DNA of 64,000 nucleotides, taken from the NCBI GenBank assembly GCA_947172415.1, contig OX359202.1:4822899-4886898 (forward strand). Direction: 5' to 3'. Below, in pieces: positions 13,168-23,820 of this stretch. Source of the stretch: Chondrosia reniformis (Eukaryota > Porifera > Demospongiae > Chondrillida > Chondrillidae). Below the pieces are notes generated by a model. It saw nothing but the letters and a program-made list of their open reading frames with translations, searched no databases and was not told the DNA's origin. The position numbers and the translations under genes are program-made. The first letter of the stretch is position 1. Each line of letters begins with the position of its first letter.

Positions 13168-13703
13168 TGATAGTTGCATATTAGTTGAGCGTTTTACTGC
13201 AGCAGAGCGAACTTGAACAATTATTGGAATGTTTCGGTCCATAGACCTTCCTCAGCCTATTATTAATAAGAATAACAGTTACACTTGCAGAGAGACAGCA
13301 CTTAAAAACACAAATTAGGTGAGAATGATACCATTATGATGTCATAAGGACTTAGGTGTAATACTGCTAAAAATAGTTACTGAAATATATTACATGTGAT
13401 TTATCAGATAAAGGGCTTCCACAGGTCACTTGATCAGGCCATGGCCACTATCCAGTTTAACAGTTCTTTGAGAAAGTCTCAGGATTTGTATTGCCTCTAT
13501 CCTGTGTACGTCCCATGGACTGCAATTCCATTGTTGCCGTCAGCTTTCTTCACTGCTTGCCGGTGCTCATACAACCTCTTCTGTAGGCTTCTTCTGGTTT
13601 TCTGATGTATATAAGTATGTATGTATATGTACGTTCTATGGCTAATAATTGTTCAAGTTCGCTCTGCTGCGGTAAAAACATTCAACTAATATTCAACTAT
13701 CAT
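13168..13703 (-). mobile_element. Foldback Penelope-like remnant FB2, copy 1
   Basis: Inverted arms of about 60 bp (ATATTAGTTGAGCGTTTTAC at the left, its complement at the right) lie in intron 2 of pseudogene A. The interior on the - strand keeps scraps of a GIY-YIG endonuclease 3' end (a DGNNGIAVH-like segment near 13540) but no open domain. A second copy sits at the same place in pseudogene E (34258-34830). Inverted terminal repeats, a GIY-YIG remnant and a hammerhead-like motif together point to a non-autonomous Penelope-like element. Confidence 0.65.
13227..13262 (-). ncRNA. Hammerhead-like motif in FB2 copy 1
   Basis: On the - strand: GG, CTGAGGA (position 7 of the core is free), an extra A, GGTC-TATG-GACC hairpin, GAAAC, ATT, CC. 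Stem II is perfect over 4 bp. Stem I pairs only partly. Confidence 0.5.
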
Positions 13704-14199
13704 ATATCAAACGTAGCAATGAGCCTTTACTCTGTCAATGTCATGCATCTAATTATACATTGCATAATATAGACCTATATATAGCTCTGAAGGAATTACA
13801 GAGTTTTTCCAGACTATATAATCTGGTAGTCCATGAAACATGCAGGTCATTCAATTAACCTTGAAAGTAACTTTAATGAGATTAGTATCATTAAGATAAT
13901 AATTTTAATATGGCCATATTTAATGGCGCTGGCCTTAATTAAGCCATATATACCGTAATTCGGGAAATTTTCATGGAATTTTCGTGTTAAAATATTTTTG
14001 TGGTTTACCTCTGAATTATGGTATAATGTATTTCTGAATTCAAATATTGTGTATCCATATTTATAGGGCATTGTAAAGAAGGAGAGACAGAAGATTGAGG
14101 AAGCTAGAAAATATGGAATTATCAACCTCATTCTATCCGATAGTGGTGGCTACTTTTATTGTTGCAACAGTGGTTAGGTATATCAACCAAATTGAATAT

Positions 14200-14624
14200 A
14201 AATAGCTGCCATATGCGTTCCAGTGATTATTATAGAGCTATATAGGCTCAGTTATTAACTATAGTTCATAAGTAAAGCAATATAGTGTGTAATGTATGCA
14301 TGCTAGATCTATAGAGACAGAACATGCAGGTTCTCCTTATAGCACCATGCACTTCATTCATTTATATAATAATTGTTTATTAAAGTGACACATGCTATAA
14401 CTAAAAAGGCAGCACTAGGCCAAGCCGGGCCCATGAGTCACTATAACAAAATTAATGTATAGTAAAGTATGTCTGGTCTGAAGTCACCGATTCACACAAC
14501 TCGACTACCAGGGATTGCGCAATTCCTACCTTGTGTGCACGTTAAAATACGCAATTACGTACCGTACGGATTCTAATTACGGAGTTTGAGCTATAGAGCA
14601 ATCGAAAGACGACTAGTCGGAAGT
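14200..14624 (+). promoter_or_regulatory. Conserved upstream region of gene B
   Basis: Nearly identical to 35395-35768 upstream of gene F, including CCGTACGGATTCTAATTACG and a GACGACTAGTCGGAAGT leader directly before the ATG. Conservation through both copies may reflect recent duplication as much as function. No convincing TATA box was assigned. Confidence 0.4.
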
Positions 14625-16428
14625 ATGGAGTTTGAAAGTAGAAATGAAAATATTCAAACGCCGGGCCAGAATCCCACTCACTATCCTCAGGGACAGCTAC
14701 AGGTTAAGGCCCTTATATATGTGTGATGCTATAGTCTTTATAATTTTAACAGGTTGACTGTATTATATATAACACTCCACTATTGATGCATGCTGTTTAG
14801 TGAATAAATAAATTCACATAGCAATTCACAGTCACATTGCATGGCTATAATTTACCGCGCGAACTTCCCCTTTTTATATGTAGAGTGGGCCCTGCATGGT
14901 TTAACCGACCTCGAGTTAACCGACAACCTTATTTAACCGAACGAAATTGACTGAAACCGATCTAAATCCATATTCCCCGTAATATATCCGACCTCGATTT
15001 CTCCGTATTCGCGACACTACTTTTATGCAGATTTAGGTGTGTCTATTTTTTAACCTTTATGATCCGATGGTTGCGGAGTAAATTAAGAAAGTTTCAGAGA
15101 ATGGCAGAAAAACGATGAAATAAGCGTTAATTAATGCTATGCATATGGTTTCTGATTATTCGTGCTTAAGGTTGCTTTATTTGCGACAATTTCTAACAGT
15201 GTCAGTTAAACCAGGGCCCACTGTATATTAAACAGAGATCTCGAGAGTAGAGTAAGTATACAATGTTCGGACACCATCACACGGACAGCGCTATATCACC
15301 TACATAAACAGTGAGCAGCGTTTCATATAATGCTAACAAGTACCAGTGTAACAGTACCAATCTACGAGTGTTTCATTTGCAAAATGTCTGATTGAGTAAT
15401 TGGGTGCATTGAATGAACTTTGAACTTTGCACGGTAGACGGCAATTGTGTCACGCACAACAGTAGAGATTAGCGATTACTTGTGAATAGTCCTTGGCCTT
15501 TTGTCAGCAGTTGGAGATGCCGTCCGCTATTTGATTGTGCTCGGTAAAATGTGGGGTCCGCAATATAATTAATTACTCTATAGACCATCTACACAATCCC
15601 TTGAAAGAGGAACATATAGTCTGTGCGTATAAACTAGCTATGGCCAGCCACTTAGCAGTCTGTATGACTGCCTTACTCCTTCATGACTCATGACTTACTC
15701 CCTAAACAATATAATCAACATCTATCTATAGCTCTCATATTTTCCCTTCAAAATATATATAGAATACAGCTGTAACTTATCAAGTGAATCCTGCCAACCA
15801 GCCTGTGGTGCAATGGCAACCAGTAACAGTAGCACAACCATCAACTGCAATTGTACAATATCCACAAAATGTTGCTGTAACTACTAACCTGCCCAAATAT
15901 GCACTGGTCATCAGTGTTGTGACAACCATTATATTTGCAGGTGTGCTGTTTTGGATTCCAGGGCTATTCTGTCTTATTCCAGCTATAGGAACTGCTGTTG
16001 CTGTAAGTTACATAATATAAGTTTATAAGTCCCATATATAGGGTAGCTATTAGACTTTGATTTAGCAACTATAATTTCTTCTGAACAATTGCAAGCTAAT
16101 GTATATGAAAGTGTATAAAGTCTATAGATTAACCTTGCCGTGTATATACCTTGCCGTGTATATACCTATATATTACATATATATTATCCATTCCACTGCT
16201 ATTTAAATATTATAGGGTGTTACTAAGAAGGAGAAACAGAAGATTAAAGAAGCTAGAAAATTTGGACTTATAAGCCTTGTCCTTCTAATAGTGTTCTACA
16301 TATCTTATCCAGTACTAGTGGCTATTATTATCATGTCCACAGTGTTTGGTTATACCTGCAATAGCTATTATTATAGCTACCGGTATTTAAGTTATTGTGC
16401 CCGGCCTTACAATTATTATTACTATTAG
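14625..16428 (+). CDS. Array member B: small two-pass membrane protein (176 aa)
   Basis: Exons 14625-14702, 15763-16002 and 16216-16428, all phase 0. Exon 1 (type 1) encodes MEFESRNENIQTPGQNP and ends YPQGQLQ. Exon 2 has a Gln/Pro/Val segment (NTAVTYQVNPANQP, VVQWQPVTVAQPSTAIV), then NLPKYA and a long hydrophobic stretch through LFWIPGLFCLIPAIGTAVA. Exon 3 has a basic loop (GVTKKEKQKIKEARKFG), a second helix (ISLVLLIVFYISYPVLVAII) and a Tyr-rich tail ending YNYYYY. There is no signal peptide. No specific function is recognised; the layout resembles dispanin/CD225 proteins, with an intron in the loop between the membrane segments as in IFITM genes. Intron 1 carries a MITE (14883-15223). A likely AATAAA is at 16686. 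Confidence 0.85.
14883..15223. mobile_element. MITE family M1, copy 1 (pogo/Tc1-like ends)
   Basis: Ends AGTGGGCCCTG..GGTTTAACC at the left and the inverse GTTAAACCAGGGCCCACTG at the right, flanked by TA. The interior has repeated GACCTCGA / TTAACCGA motifs. Located in intron 1 of gene B. A second copy at 17592-18368 is split by another element. Confidence 0.75.
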
Positions 16429-17221
16429 CTTATGCTGCCCTTATAATGGCCAAAAAATGTGAGCTGTGTTTAGTATATTCTACATAATGCTTACCATGCA
16501 ATTAACCATGTAACCACATGCACGCATGTACCAGATGCTCAATATTGACCAAAATTAGCTGCTGTTTATGACCAATTATCTTTTGAACTTTATTATAAGT
16601 TTTTGTTGTATTATTTGCATTTTCAACAAGAAATTACTCATAATGCAGCTCCTCTTCTCAGTAGGAGGTCGCCGTTATGTACAATAATAAAAATGCTATC
16701 AGTTATTATAGGAATATAGACTGTTCTGCATAATATATAGGCAAAAATCACTAAGTATTTTTTCTCCATCTCTTCCTTGGCCATCCTCTTGGTCTCTTCA
16801 ATAAACAAATATTATATATAATTTGGCTGGGTTAGATACATAACATACAATATCAGATACAATACAATTAATATCTGTATACAATATGCATGGTGTATAA
16901 CTTGTCTAAACAGGGTATGACTGTTTATAATTAGAAGGCCCAATTTTGTTATTTGTTGTAAAAATATCCAATTGGATTAGTCAATTACAGCAGTGCAAAG
17001 TACCTGCACACATTTTTATCAACTAGAATATATAGTATATAGTCCATACATGCAGCTATTAGCTAATGTTAGGAACTCATTAGTGTGGTTAATTATAAAG
17101 GACACCAGTATAGTGACCGAGGCTTCTTTAAGAGCACGGCAGTACTCTCTAAGTAGGGATGTTATATAGAGGTTCTGTTAATAAGTTGCTAGGTTGCAGT
17201 TCGCTGAACGTGGGAGTGGCA
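16429..17221. other. Gene B 3' region and spacer
   Basis: Homologous to the sequence after genes C (19202-20042) and F (36678-37409). It holds the shared AATAAA (16686-16691) about 260 bases after the stop. A short relic of repeat X (TACTCTCTAAGTAGGGATG) lies near 17142. No gene seen. Confidence 0.6.
16686..16691 (+). promoter_or_regulatory. Polyadenylation signal of gene B
   Basis: AATAAA within TACAATAATAAAA, conserved after genes C (19486) and F (36990) at similar distance from the stop. Confidence 0.6.
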
Positions 17222-17300
17222 AGTGTATACCGTAAGGATTCTTATTATAGGTTTGATCGAAGAAGTGAAAACATCCAAACTTACCTACTAAGTGAACAAG
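17222..17300 (+). promoter_or_regulatory. Conserved leader of gene C
   Basis: ACCGTAAGGATTCTTATTAT, GTTTGATCGAAGAAGTGAAA and ACCTACTAAGTGAACAAG directly before the ATG also occur upstream of genes D (20048-20122) and G (37417-37488). Probably promoter/5' UTR; the transcription start is not identifiable. Confidence 0.45.
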
Positions 17301-19201
17301 ATGGAATTCGAACCTGAAAAGGAAAACAACCAACAAGAACAAGCGCCTCCTTATCCGGGACAACCTCAGGTAATTTATGAGGCCGATCTTTCGATCACTA
17401 TATTATAGCTATATATACGTAATACTGTCGTATACCTATAGCAGCAGCAACTGCATGTTTCCGGAGACGGTCACAGGGAAGGATATGAAAGTTTTAAGGG
17501 GGTGCTAGATAATATAGGTTTAGTGAATAAATAAATTCACATAGCAATTCACAGTCATAATTTACCGCGCGAACTTCCCCTTTTATATGTACAGTGGGCC
17601 CTGGTTTAACCGACCTCGAGTTAACCGACAATCTTATTTAACCTAACGAAATTGACTGAAACCGATCTAAATCCATATTCCCCGTAATATATCCGACCTC
17701 GATTTATCCGTATTCGACACTACTTTCCGATACATGCAGATTTTTAGGGGGAGCCTCCGCTTATATGATTACGTTGTACGGCTTAAAGTTACGGAAAGAT
17801 ATATATCTATATATAATACGGGTTCATAAGCAACTATTATAACACTTATTTTATACGTCGATATATGTATAATACGAGTTCATACGCAACTATTGTAACA
17901 CTTAATTTATACGTCAATACATCGTTTTTGCAAATGGCGGCGTTCAGGAAGCTTTAGTTAACGAAGCTTTTCTGTCGCTATTTATAATGTTCAGGACACT
18001 TAAGCGACATCAATCGTTAGGGTTAAGAATGTATATATTAAAGCCCAACGATGCGGCCAGTTAATTCGGGGGGTGGCAGCCCCACGAGTTTTTAAACTCG
18101 AAATACTTGTTTTTAGAAGGAATCCTTACTCTATTATGCAGATTTAGGTGTGTCTATTTTTAACCTTTATTATCCGACGGTTGCGGAGTAAATTAAGAAA
18201 GTTTCAGAGAATGACAGAAAAACGATGAAATAAGCATTAATTAATGCTATGCATATGGTTTTTGATAATTCATGCTTAAGGTTGCTCTGTATTTCGCAGC
18301 CCTTTTTTATCTGGCATCTGATTTTATCCGACAATTCCAAACAATGTGAGTTAAACCAGGACCCACTATATATTAAACAGAGATCTCGCGAGCATAGACC
18401 ATCTACACAATCCCTTGAAAGAGTAATATATAGTCTGTGCGAATGAACTAGCTAGCCACTTAGTTAATGGTCACAGTCTGTATGACTGACTTACTCCTTC
18501 ATGACTCATGACTTACTCCCTAAAACAATAATCAACATCTAGCTCTCATATTTTTCCTTCAAAATATAGAATACAGCTGCAACTTATCAAGTGAATTCTC
18601 CCAACCAGCCTGCAGTGGTGCAATGGCAACCAATAACAGTAGCACAACCATCAACTGCAATTGTACAATATCCACAAAATGTTGCTGTAACTACTAACCT
18701 GCCCAAATATGCACTGGTTATTAGTGTTGTGACAACCATGATATTTGCAGGTGTGCTGTTTTGGATTCCAGGGCTATTCTGTCTTATTCCAGCTATAGGA
18801 ACTGCTGTTGCTGTAAGTTACATAATATAAGTTTATAAGTCCCATATATAGGGTAGCTATTAGACTTTGATTTAGCAACTATAATTTCTTCTGAACAATT
18901 GCAAGCTAATGTATATAAAAGTGTATAAAGTCTATAGACATTAACCTTGCCATGTATATACGTATATATTATCCATTCTACTGCTATTTAAATATTATAG
19001 GGTGTTACTAAGAAGGAGAAACAGAAGATTGAAGAAGCTAGAAAATTTGGAGTTATAAGCCTTGTCCTTCTAATAGTGTTCTACATATCTTATCCAGTAC
19101 TAGTGGCTATTATTATCATGTCCACAGTGTTTGGTTATACCTGCAGTAGCTATTACTACCGGTATAGTTATTGCGCACGGCCTTACTATTATTACTATTA
19201 G
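17301..19201 (+). CDS. Array member C: small two-pass membrane protein (170 aa)
   Basis: Exons 17301-17369, 18570-18812 and 19001-19201, phase 0. Start exon type 2 encodes MEFEPEKENNQQEQAPPYPG then QPQ, acidic/Gln-rich and ending in a Pro-Tyr stretch (PPYPG). Exon 2 carries NTAATYQVNSPNQP, AVVQWQPITVAQPSTAIVQ, NLPKYALVISVVTT and the hydrophobic FWIPGLFCLIPAIGTAVA segment. Exon 3 gives GVTKKEKQKIEEARKFG, the second helix and the tail SYYYRYSYCARPYYYYY. Membrane exons closely match B and F, while exon 1 is of a different type. Intron 1 holds a nested pair of mobile elements. Shared AATAAA at 19486. Function unknown; dispanin-like layout. Confidence 0.85.
17592..18368. mobile_element. MITE family M1, copy 2, split by another insertion
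   Basis: Same ends as the copy at 14883-15223 (CAGTGGGCCCTGGTTTAACC at the left, inverse at the right near 18350-18368). Its middle is interrupted at the ATGCAGATTT site by the element at 17744-18135. Lies in intron 1 of gene C. Confidence 0.75.
17744..18135 (+). mobile_element. Element N1 inserted inside MITE M1
   Basis: About 390 bp flanked by ATGCAGATTT on both sides (17734-17743, 18136-18145), a 10-bp target duplication; the uninterrupted site is seen in the first M1 copy near 15025. Contains tandem TACGTC/TTCATA repeats, a GGCGTTCAGGAAGC motif and a GGCAGCCCC segment. A reverse copy is at 23428-23820 inside the Penelope-like element. No coding capacity seen. Confidence 0.7.
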
Positions 19202-20042
19202 CTTATGCATATAACGACCAAAAAATCGAGCTGTGTTTAGTATATTCTACATACATGCAATTAACCATGCAACCACACATGTACCAGATGCCCAATATTG
19301 ACCAAAATTACAGCTGCTGTTTATACAGTTTGTACATTGTGTTATGGCACATGACCAATTAACTTTTGAACTTTATTATTATAAGTTTTTGTTGTTTTGG
19401 CTTTCAACAAGTAATTACTCATAAACAATATTCAATCAATTAATCATGTAGCTCTTCTCAGTAGGAGGTTGCTGTTACGTACAATAATAAAATACTATGA
19501 TCAGTTCCTAGGCATAGACTGTTCTGTATAATATAGACAAAAATCATTAAATATTTTCTCTCCAGCTCTTCCTTGGCCATCCTCTTGGTCGTTTACCACT
19601 CACCTCTTCAAAAAACAATTATTATATATAATTTTGCTGGGTTAGATACATAACATACAATATCAGATACAATACAATTAATATCTGTATACAATATGCA
19701 TGGTATAACTTGTCTAAACATGGTATGACTGTTTATAACTAGAAGGCCCAATTTTGTTATTTATTGCATAGTATTCAACTATTTGGCAATTGGATTAGTC
19801 AATTACAGCAGTGCAAAGTGGCTACACACATTTCTATCAATTAGAATATATAGTATATAGTCCATGCATGCAGCTATTAGCTAATGTTAGGAACTCATTA
19901 GTGTGGTTAATTATAGTAACCGGGCTTCTTATTAGAGAGCACGGCAGTACTCTCTAAGTAGGGATGTTATATAGAGGTTCTGTTAATAAGTTGCTAGGTT
20001 GCAGTTCGCTGAACGTGGGAGTGGCAAGTGCATGAATACACT
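19202..20042. other. Gene C 3' region and spacer
   Basis: Homologous to the spacers after B and F, with the shared AATAAA at 19486-19491 and the relic TACTCTCTAAGTAGGGATG near 19950. No gene seen. Confidence 0.6.
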
Positions 20043-20047
20043 AAGTG

Positions 20048-20122
20048 TATACCGTAAGGATTCTTATTATAGGTTTGATCGAAGAAGTGAAAACATCCAA
20101 ACTTACCTACTAAGTGAACAAG
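20048..20122 (+). promoter_or_regulatory. Conserved leader of gene D
   Basis: Same GGATTCTTATTATAGGTTTG and AAGTGAACAAG-ATG leader as genes C and G. Confidence 0.45.
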
Positions 20123-22802
20123 ATGGAATTCGAACCTGAAAAGGAAAACAACCAACAAGAACAAGTGCCTCCTTATCCGGGACAACCTCAGGTAATTTAT
20201 GAGGCCGATCTGTCGATCAGTATACCGTAGTTCTATAAATAAATCGTAAACGAAAGGCTAATACGGCCTTCAGCGATGAACAGAGAGCTGCTATTGGTCA
20301 GTATGCTGCTGAAAACAGCAATGCTGCAGCAATCTTTCTAATCGCATAATTAAAAAACGCATAAATTTTACAATGGTCCAGAAATGCCAAAGGGGGTACT
20401 TGATAACATAGGAGTGTGATAGAGAAGGATCTGAAAGTTTTAAGGGGGTGCTAGATAATATAGGAGTGTGATAGAGAAAGGGTTTGAAAGTTTTAAGGGG
20501 GTGCTAGGGGTGTGATAGAGAAAGGGTTTGAAAGTTTTAAGGGGGTGCTAGATAATATAGGAGTGTGATAGAGAAAGGGTTTGAAAGTTTTAAGGGGTAC
20601 TAGATAATATAGGAGTGTGATAGAGAAAGGGTTTGAAAGTTTTAAGGGGGTGCTATAGGAGTGTGATAGAGAAAGGGTTTGAAAGTTTTAAGGGGGTGCT
20701 ATAGGCGTGTGATAGAGAAAGGGTTTGAGAAGTATGTTTTGAAGTGTAAAGTGGTTACTACAAACTCAAGCTCAGAGCCTGAGGACCGGGGCTACTTCAG
20801 CACTCTATCTTAATAATCGGATAGACCTTTTGATAATAAGATCACTTAGCCTTGTGTGAGGATTCTGTCGTGCTATGAAACATCTTTTTCCACTGTCGAA
20901 TAATTATGTACTTTTATCTCCCTTGTTACCAATGATTTTTAATTGGGTATAAAGAAAAACCGCTTTACGGTTAATGTCCATACACTCCATCAATGTCTGA
21001 CCATAAAGAACCCCTTTATACCATGCAAGTGGTGAGGGTGTGTATAGGCTGGGGTAGCAGCATAGAGTCTCGGCAGCAAGCATATCTTAGATATTTTTAG
21101 GGAGTAGGGAAATCCCCCAGACAAAATATTGATGAGTGCATGAATAGCTATAAACTAACTAAAATGTATACGTAATTAATCCCAATCTTGTTAAGCCAAT
21201 ATTATTAGGATACTGTTGGGATACTGAATGACATGATACTGTGATTTATCATTTAAGAGGTTGGAATTACAAATACCTCATAGCCAACCTATTACCACAG
21301 CATGGGCATATAGCTGCAGCTAGAAGATACTGTACCTCTTTCATCATCTGTATTTAATCTAATTGATGTTAATCATGTTTAATAACTGCTCCATAGTATA
21401 AATTCACTATAATTTAGGACATCACTGTTTTCCAGACCAACAGGATCTGTAACGTTAACATAAGTAACCTGGTTATGTCTGCAGTTAGTAGAAATGTGCT
21501 AAAAGGATGGACTAAGTGATTAGATGGATAAGAACTGTTATCTCTCTCTATATACGTATGTGTATGTTATGCACCATTACAGTTATAAGGGACTATTTGA
21601 TTTCTTTATTGCTATTGAAGTTCACATTTTTAAATTATTATCCATTATTTATAGATATACATGTATGCATATCATTTAAGAAATCATTTTGCATGCGACC
21701 TGTATATTAAAACCACCTGTATCTAAAACCACTTTGTTCGATCCAACAGGTGGTCTTTATATACAGGTTCCACTGTACGTATATACGTATATATATTTTA
21801 GTAGTTGAAACATTTGATTACTGATAAATAAGATCAATATTAGTAGTCGGTAATGTCCCCTGAGGAGGGCAATGAATCAGATTATGTAACTGGTTAGCAA
21901 AGAATTTAGTTGTATTATATACAGTGACACCAACAGTATAATTTAAGACACAAGATGAAATTAAAGGAATGTAGGTCAAAAATGAATTATGATTGGGGTG
22001 ACTTTTTGGTCTAAATCTATAGCAGTGATATTCTTAATTTGGCAGAGAATAATATCCACCTTTTAGTAAACACTACACCAATAATTTGTTCATTTGCATA
22101 GATGGCCAACCCAAACCAAGCTGTGGCTTATGCAAATCCTGTCAACCAGCCTATATCATATCAAGTGAATCCTGCCAGCCAGCCTGCAGTGGTGCAGTGG
22201 CAACCAGTAGCAGTAGTACAACCACCAACTGCATCAGTAAACCATCCACAAAATGTTGCTGTGACTACTAACCTGCCCAAATATGCACTGATCATCAGTG
22301 TTGTGACAACCATAGTCTTTACTGGAGTGCTATATTGGATTCCAGGGCTATTCTGTCTTGTTCCAGCTCTAGGAACTGCTGTTGCTGTAAGTTTATAATT
22401 ATGCAGTTACTGTAGTGTTTTTATATGCCTTGCATGCTGCCATTCACCTCACCATTGTTTGCCTCTGATTATGATATGATTAAGTGTAACTAGACCTTTA
22501 ACTTCAGGCATTTTCACTTATCCTCGTGGGCCTTTACACTGTACATATGTATATATACCTATATAGTAAAGTTTCTTATTATATGTAATGCTTAACTATA
22601 GGGCATTATGAAAAAGGAGAAACAGAAGATACCAGAGGCAAGAAAATATGGAATTATCAGCCTCATTCTTGTAATAGTGTTCTACATATCCTATCCGATA
22701 CTGGTGGCTGTTGTTATTGTGTCATCAGTCTTTGGGTATATAAATCGACCACGGCAACGGTGCTATTATTATTATTCCTACCACAGGAGTTACTATTGTT
22801 GA
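20123..22802 (+). CDS. Array member D: small two-pass membrane protein (184 aa)
   Basis: Exons 20123-20191, 22102-22386 and 22602-22802, phase 0. Start exon type 2 (MEFEPEKENNQQEQVPPYPG). Exon 2 is longer than in B and C because of an extra NANPVNQPISYQVNP-like copy of the Asn-Pro-Gln segment, followed by AVVQWQPVAVVQPPTASV, NLPKYALIISVVTT and the hydrophobic stretch. Exon 3: GIMKKEKQKIPEARKYG, helix ISLILVIVFYISYPILVAVV, tail NRPRQRCYYYYSYHRSYYC. Exon 2 opens with ATG, which could serve as an alternative start, but sibling G has TTG there, so splicing from exon 1 is preferred. Intron 1 contains a ~50-bp minisatellite (20395-20740). Function unknown. Confidence 0.83.
20395..20740. repeat. ~50-bp minisatellite in intron 1 of gene D
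   Basis: About seven copies of a unit containing GTGATAGAGAAAGGGTTTGA, AAGTTTTAAGGGGGTGCTAG and ATAATATAGGA, some shortened. The same satellite lies in intron 1 of gene G (37670-37912), so it predates the duplication. Confidence 0.9.
21695..21778. repeat. Terminal fragment of a pogo-like MITE
   Basis: ACAGGTGGTCTTTATATACA followed by GGTTCCACTGTA, with inverted GACCTGTATATTAAAACCACC just before, resembling Tc1/pogo termini. A paralogous copy lies at 38845-38932 in gene G. Confidence 0.5.
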
Positions 22803-23186
22803 CAGTGTGATAACAGCGCTAGCATGGAGGTCACTCATGATTAGCCAAGAATATTTGCTCATTAATCTGCATATAAACCGCTTTTGCAAACTTTGTTATT
22901 ATAATATTGCTGTATTCCTTATAATTGTGCTGCATTTGTTCAAATTTTGATAATGTATCTTTTAATATCAGCTGAATCAGGAGTTACCAGTAGCTAAAAT
23001 TTCTTTTTATAGACACATAGATATCCTGGCTTAAACTAACCCAAACTTTTTAACACTCATTGAGCATGCTGTATAGTTGTCTGTACGTAAATGCTGTCAC
23101 CAAGTATTAACTTCATATCTGATAGAGCGGTAGTACAAAGAGCATGGTTCAATTTTTCTTTTTTCATAACCGCATAATTGCATAAT
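22803..23186. other. Gene D 3' flank
   Basis: Homologous to the sequence after gene H (52880-53275) and partly after G. No gene seen; it becomes the insertion site of the Penelope-like element at 23187. Confidence 0.6.
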
Positions 23187-23276
23187 AATATGAATAATTT
23201 TGAATAAGCCTGTGTGGCTAGGTTCATCAATCATAATTTAGATTCAAACTATCACTAGCCAAATGAAACAGATTTT

Positions 23277-23322
23277 TTCATCCAACGTTTCGGTAGCAAT
23301 TTCAGCTACCTTCATCAGGGAT
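23277..23322 (-). ncRNA. Hammerhead-like ribozyme motif, left PLE arm
   Basis: On the - strand: ATCC, CTGATGA, extra A, stem II GGTAGC / GCTACC closed by a 7-base loop, GAAAC, GTT, GGAT. GGAU pairs with AUCC as stem I, with cleavage predicted after GUU. Stem III is minimal (AC/GU), as known for Penelope-associated hammerheads thought to act as dimers. The extra A before stem II departs from the textbook core. Confidence 0.6.
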
Positions 23323-23427
23323 TAATGACAAAAAGATATAGCTACACAGTTAAGTTGTAAGTTCATAAAATGATTGTGGTGAGTTGACAGTTAGTGATAT
23401 GATACCATTCAGTGAGTCCAAATTGAA

Positions 23428-23820
23428 CAAGTAGTTCAAGTTTAAAAACTCGTGGGGCTGCCGCGCCCGAATTAACTGGCCGCATCGTTGGGATTTAATA
23501 TATATATTCGTAATACTAACGATTGAGGACGCTTAAGTGTCCTGAACTTTATAAATAACGATGGAAAAGCTTCGTTAACTAAAGCTTCCTGAACGCCGCC
23601 ATTTGCAAAAACGATGTATTGACGTATAAATTAAGTGTTACAATAGTTGCGTATGAACTTGTATTATACATATACCGACGTATAAAATAAGTGTTATAAC
23701 AGTTGCGTATGAACCCGTATTATATATATAGATATAGATATATATCTTTCCGTAACATGAAGCCGTACAACGTAATCGGCATATGAAAACAATATAAGGG
23801 GCTGCCTGCGGCAGCCCCTA
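23428..23820 (-). mobile_element. Element N1, reverse copy inside PLE arm
   Basis: Reverse-complement copy of 17744-18135 interrupting the left arm of the Penelope-like element; the intact right arm (near 24935) shows the uninterrupted sequence. Therefore N1 inserted after the PLE. Confidence 0.7.

Larger units (their letters stand above)
12450..14177 (+). pseudogene. Array member A: decayed two-pass membrane protein gene
   Basis: Degenerate first member of the nine-gene array. A relic of start exon type 1 ends near 12532 (CATCCTCAGGGGTAGCTACAG before a GT); the codon matching the Gln of YPQGQLQ in B and F is TAG. Exon 2 is about 12748-12966 and still open: it lacks the VVQWQ segment and has a two-codon insertion (IFAGVHVLFW instead of IFAGVLFW). 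Exon 3 (14067-14177) starts GIVKKERQKIEEARKYG, but 23 bases are missing compared with siblings, which shifts the frame, removes the second membrane helix and ends at 14177. Intron 2 holds a foldback element (13168-13703). Probably non-functional. Confidence 0.75.

Noticed and set aside
22102-22110. ATG at the start of exon 2 as the true start of gene D
   Set aside because: It directly follows a splice acceptor, and sibling G has TTG at the same place while the rest of the exon is conserved, so splicing from exon 1 is more likely.
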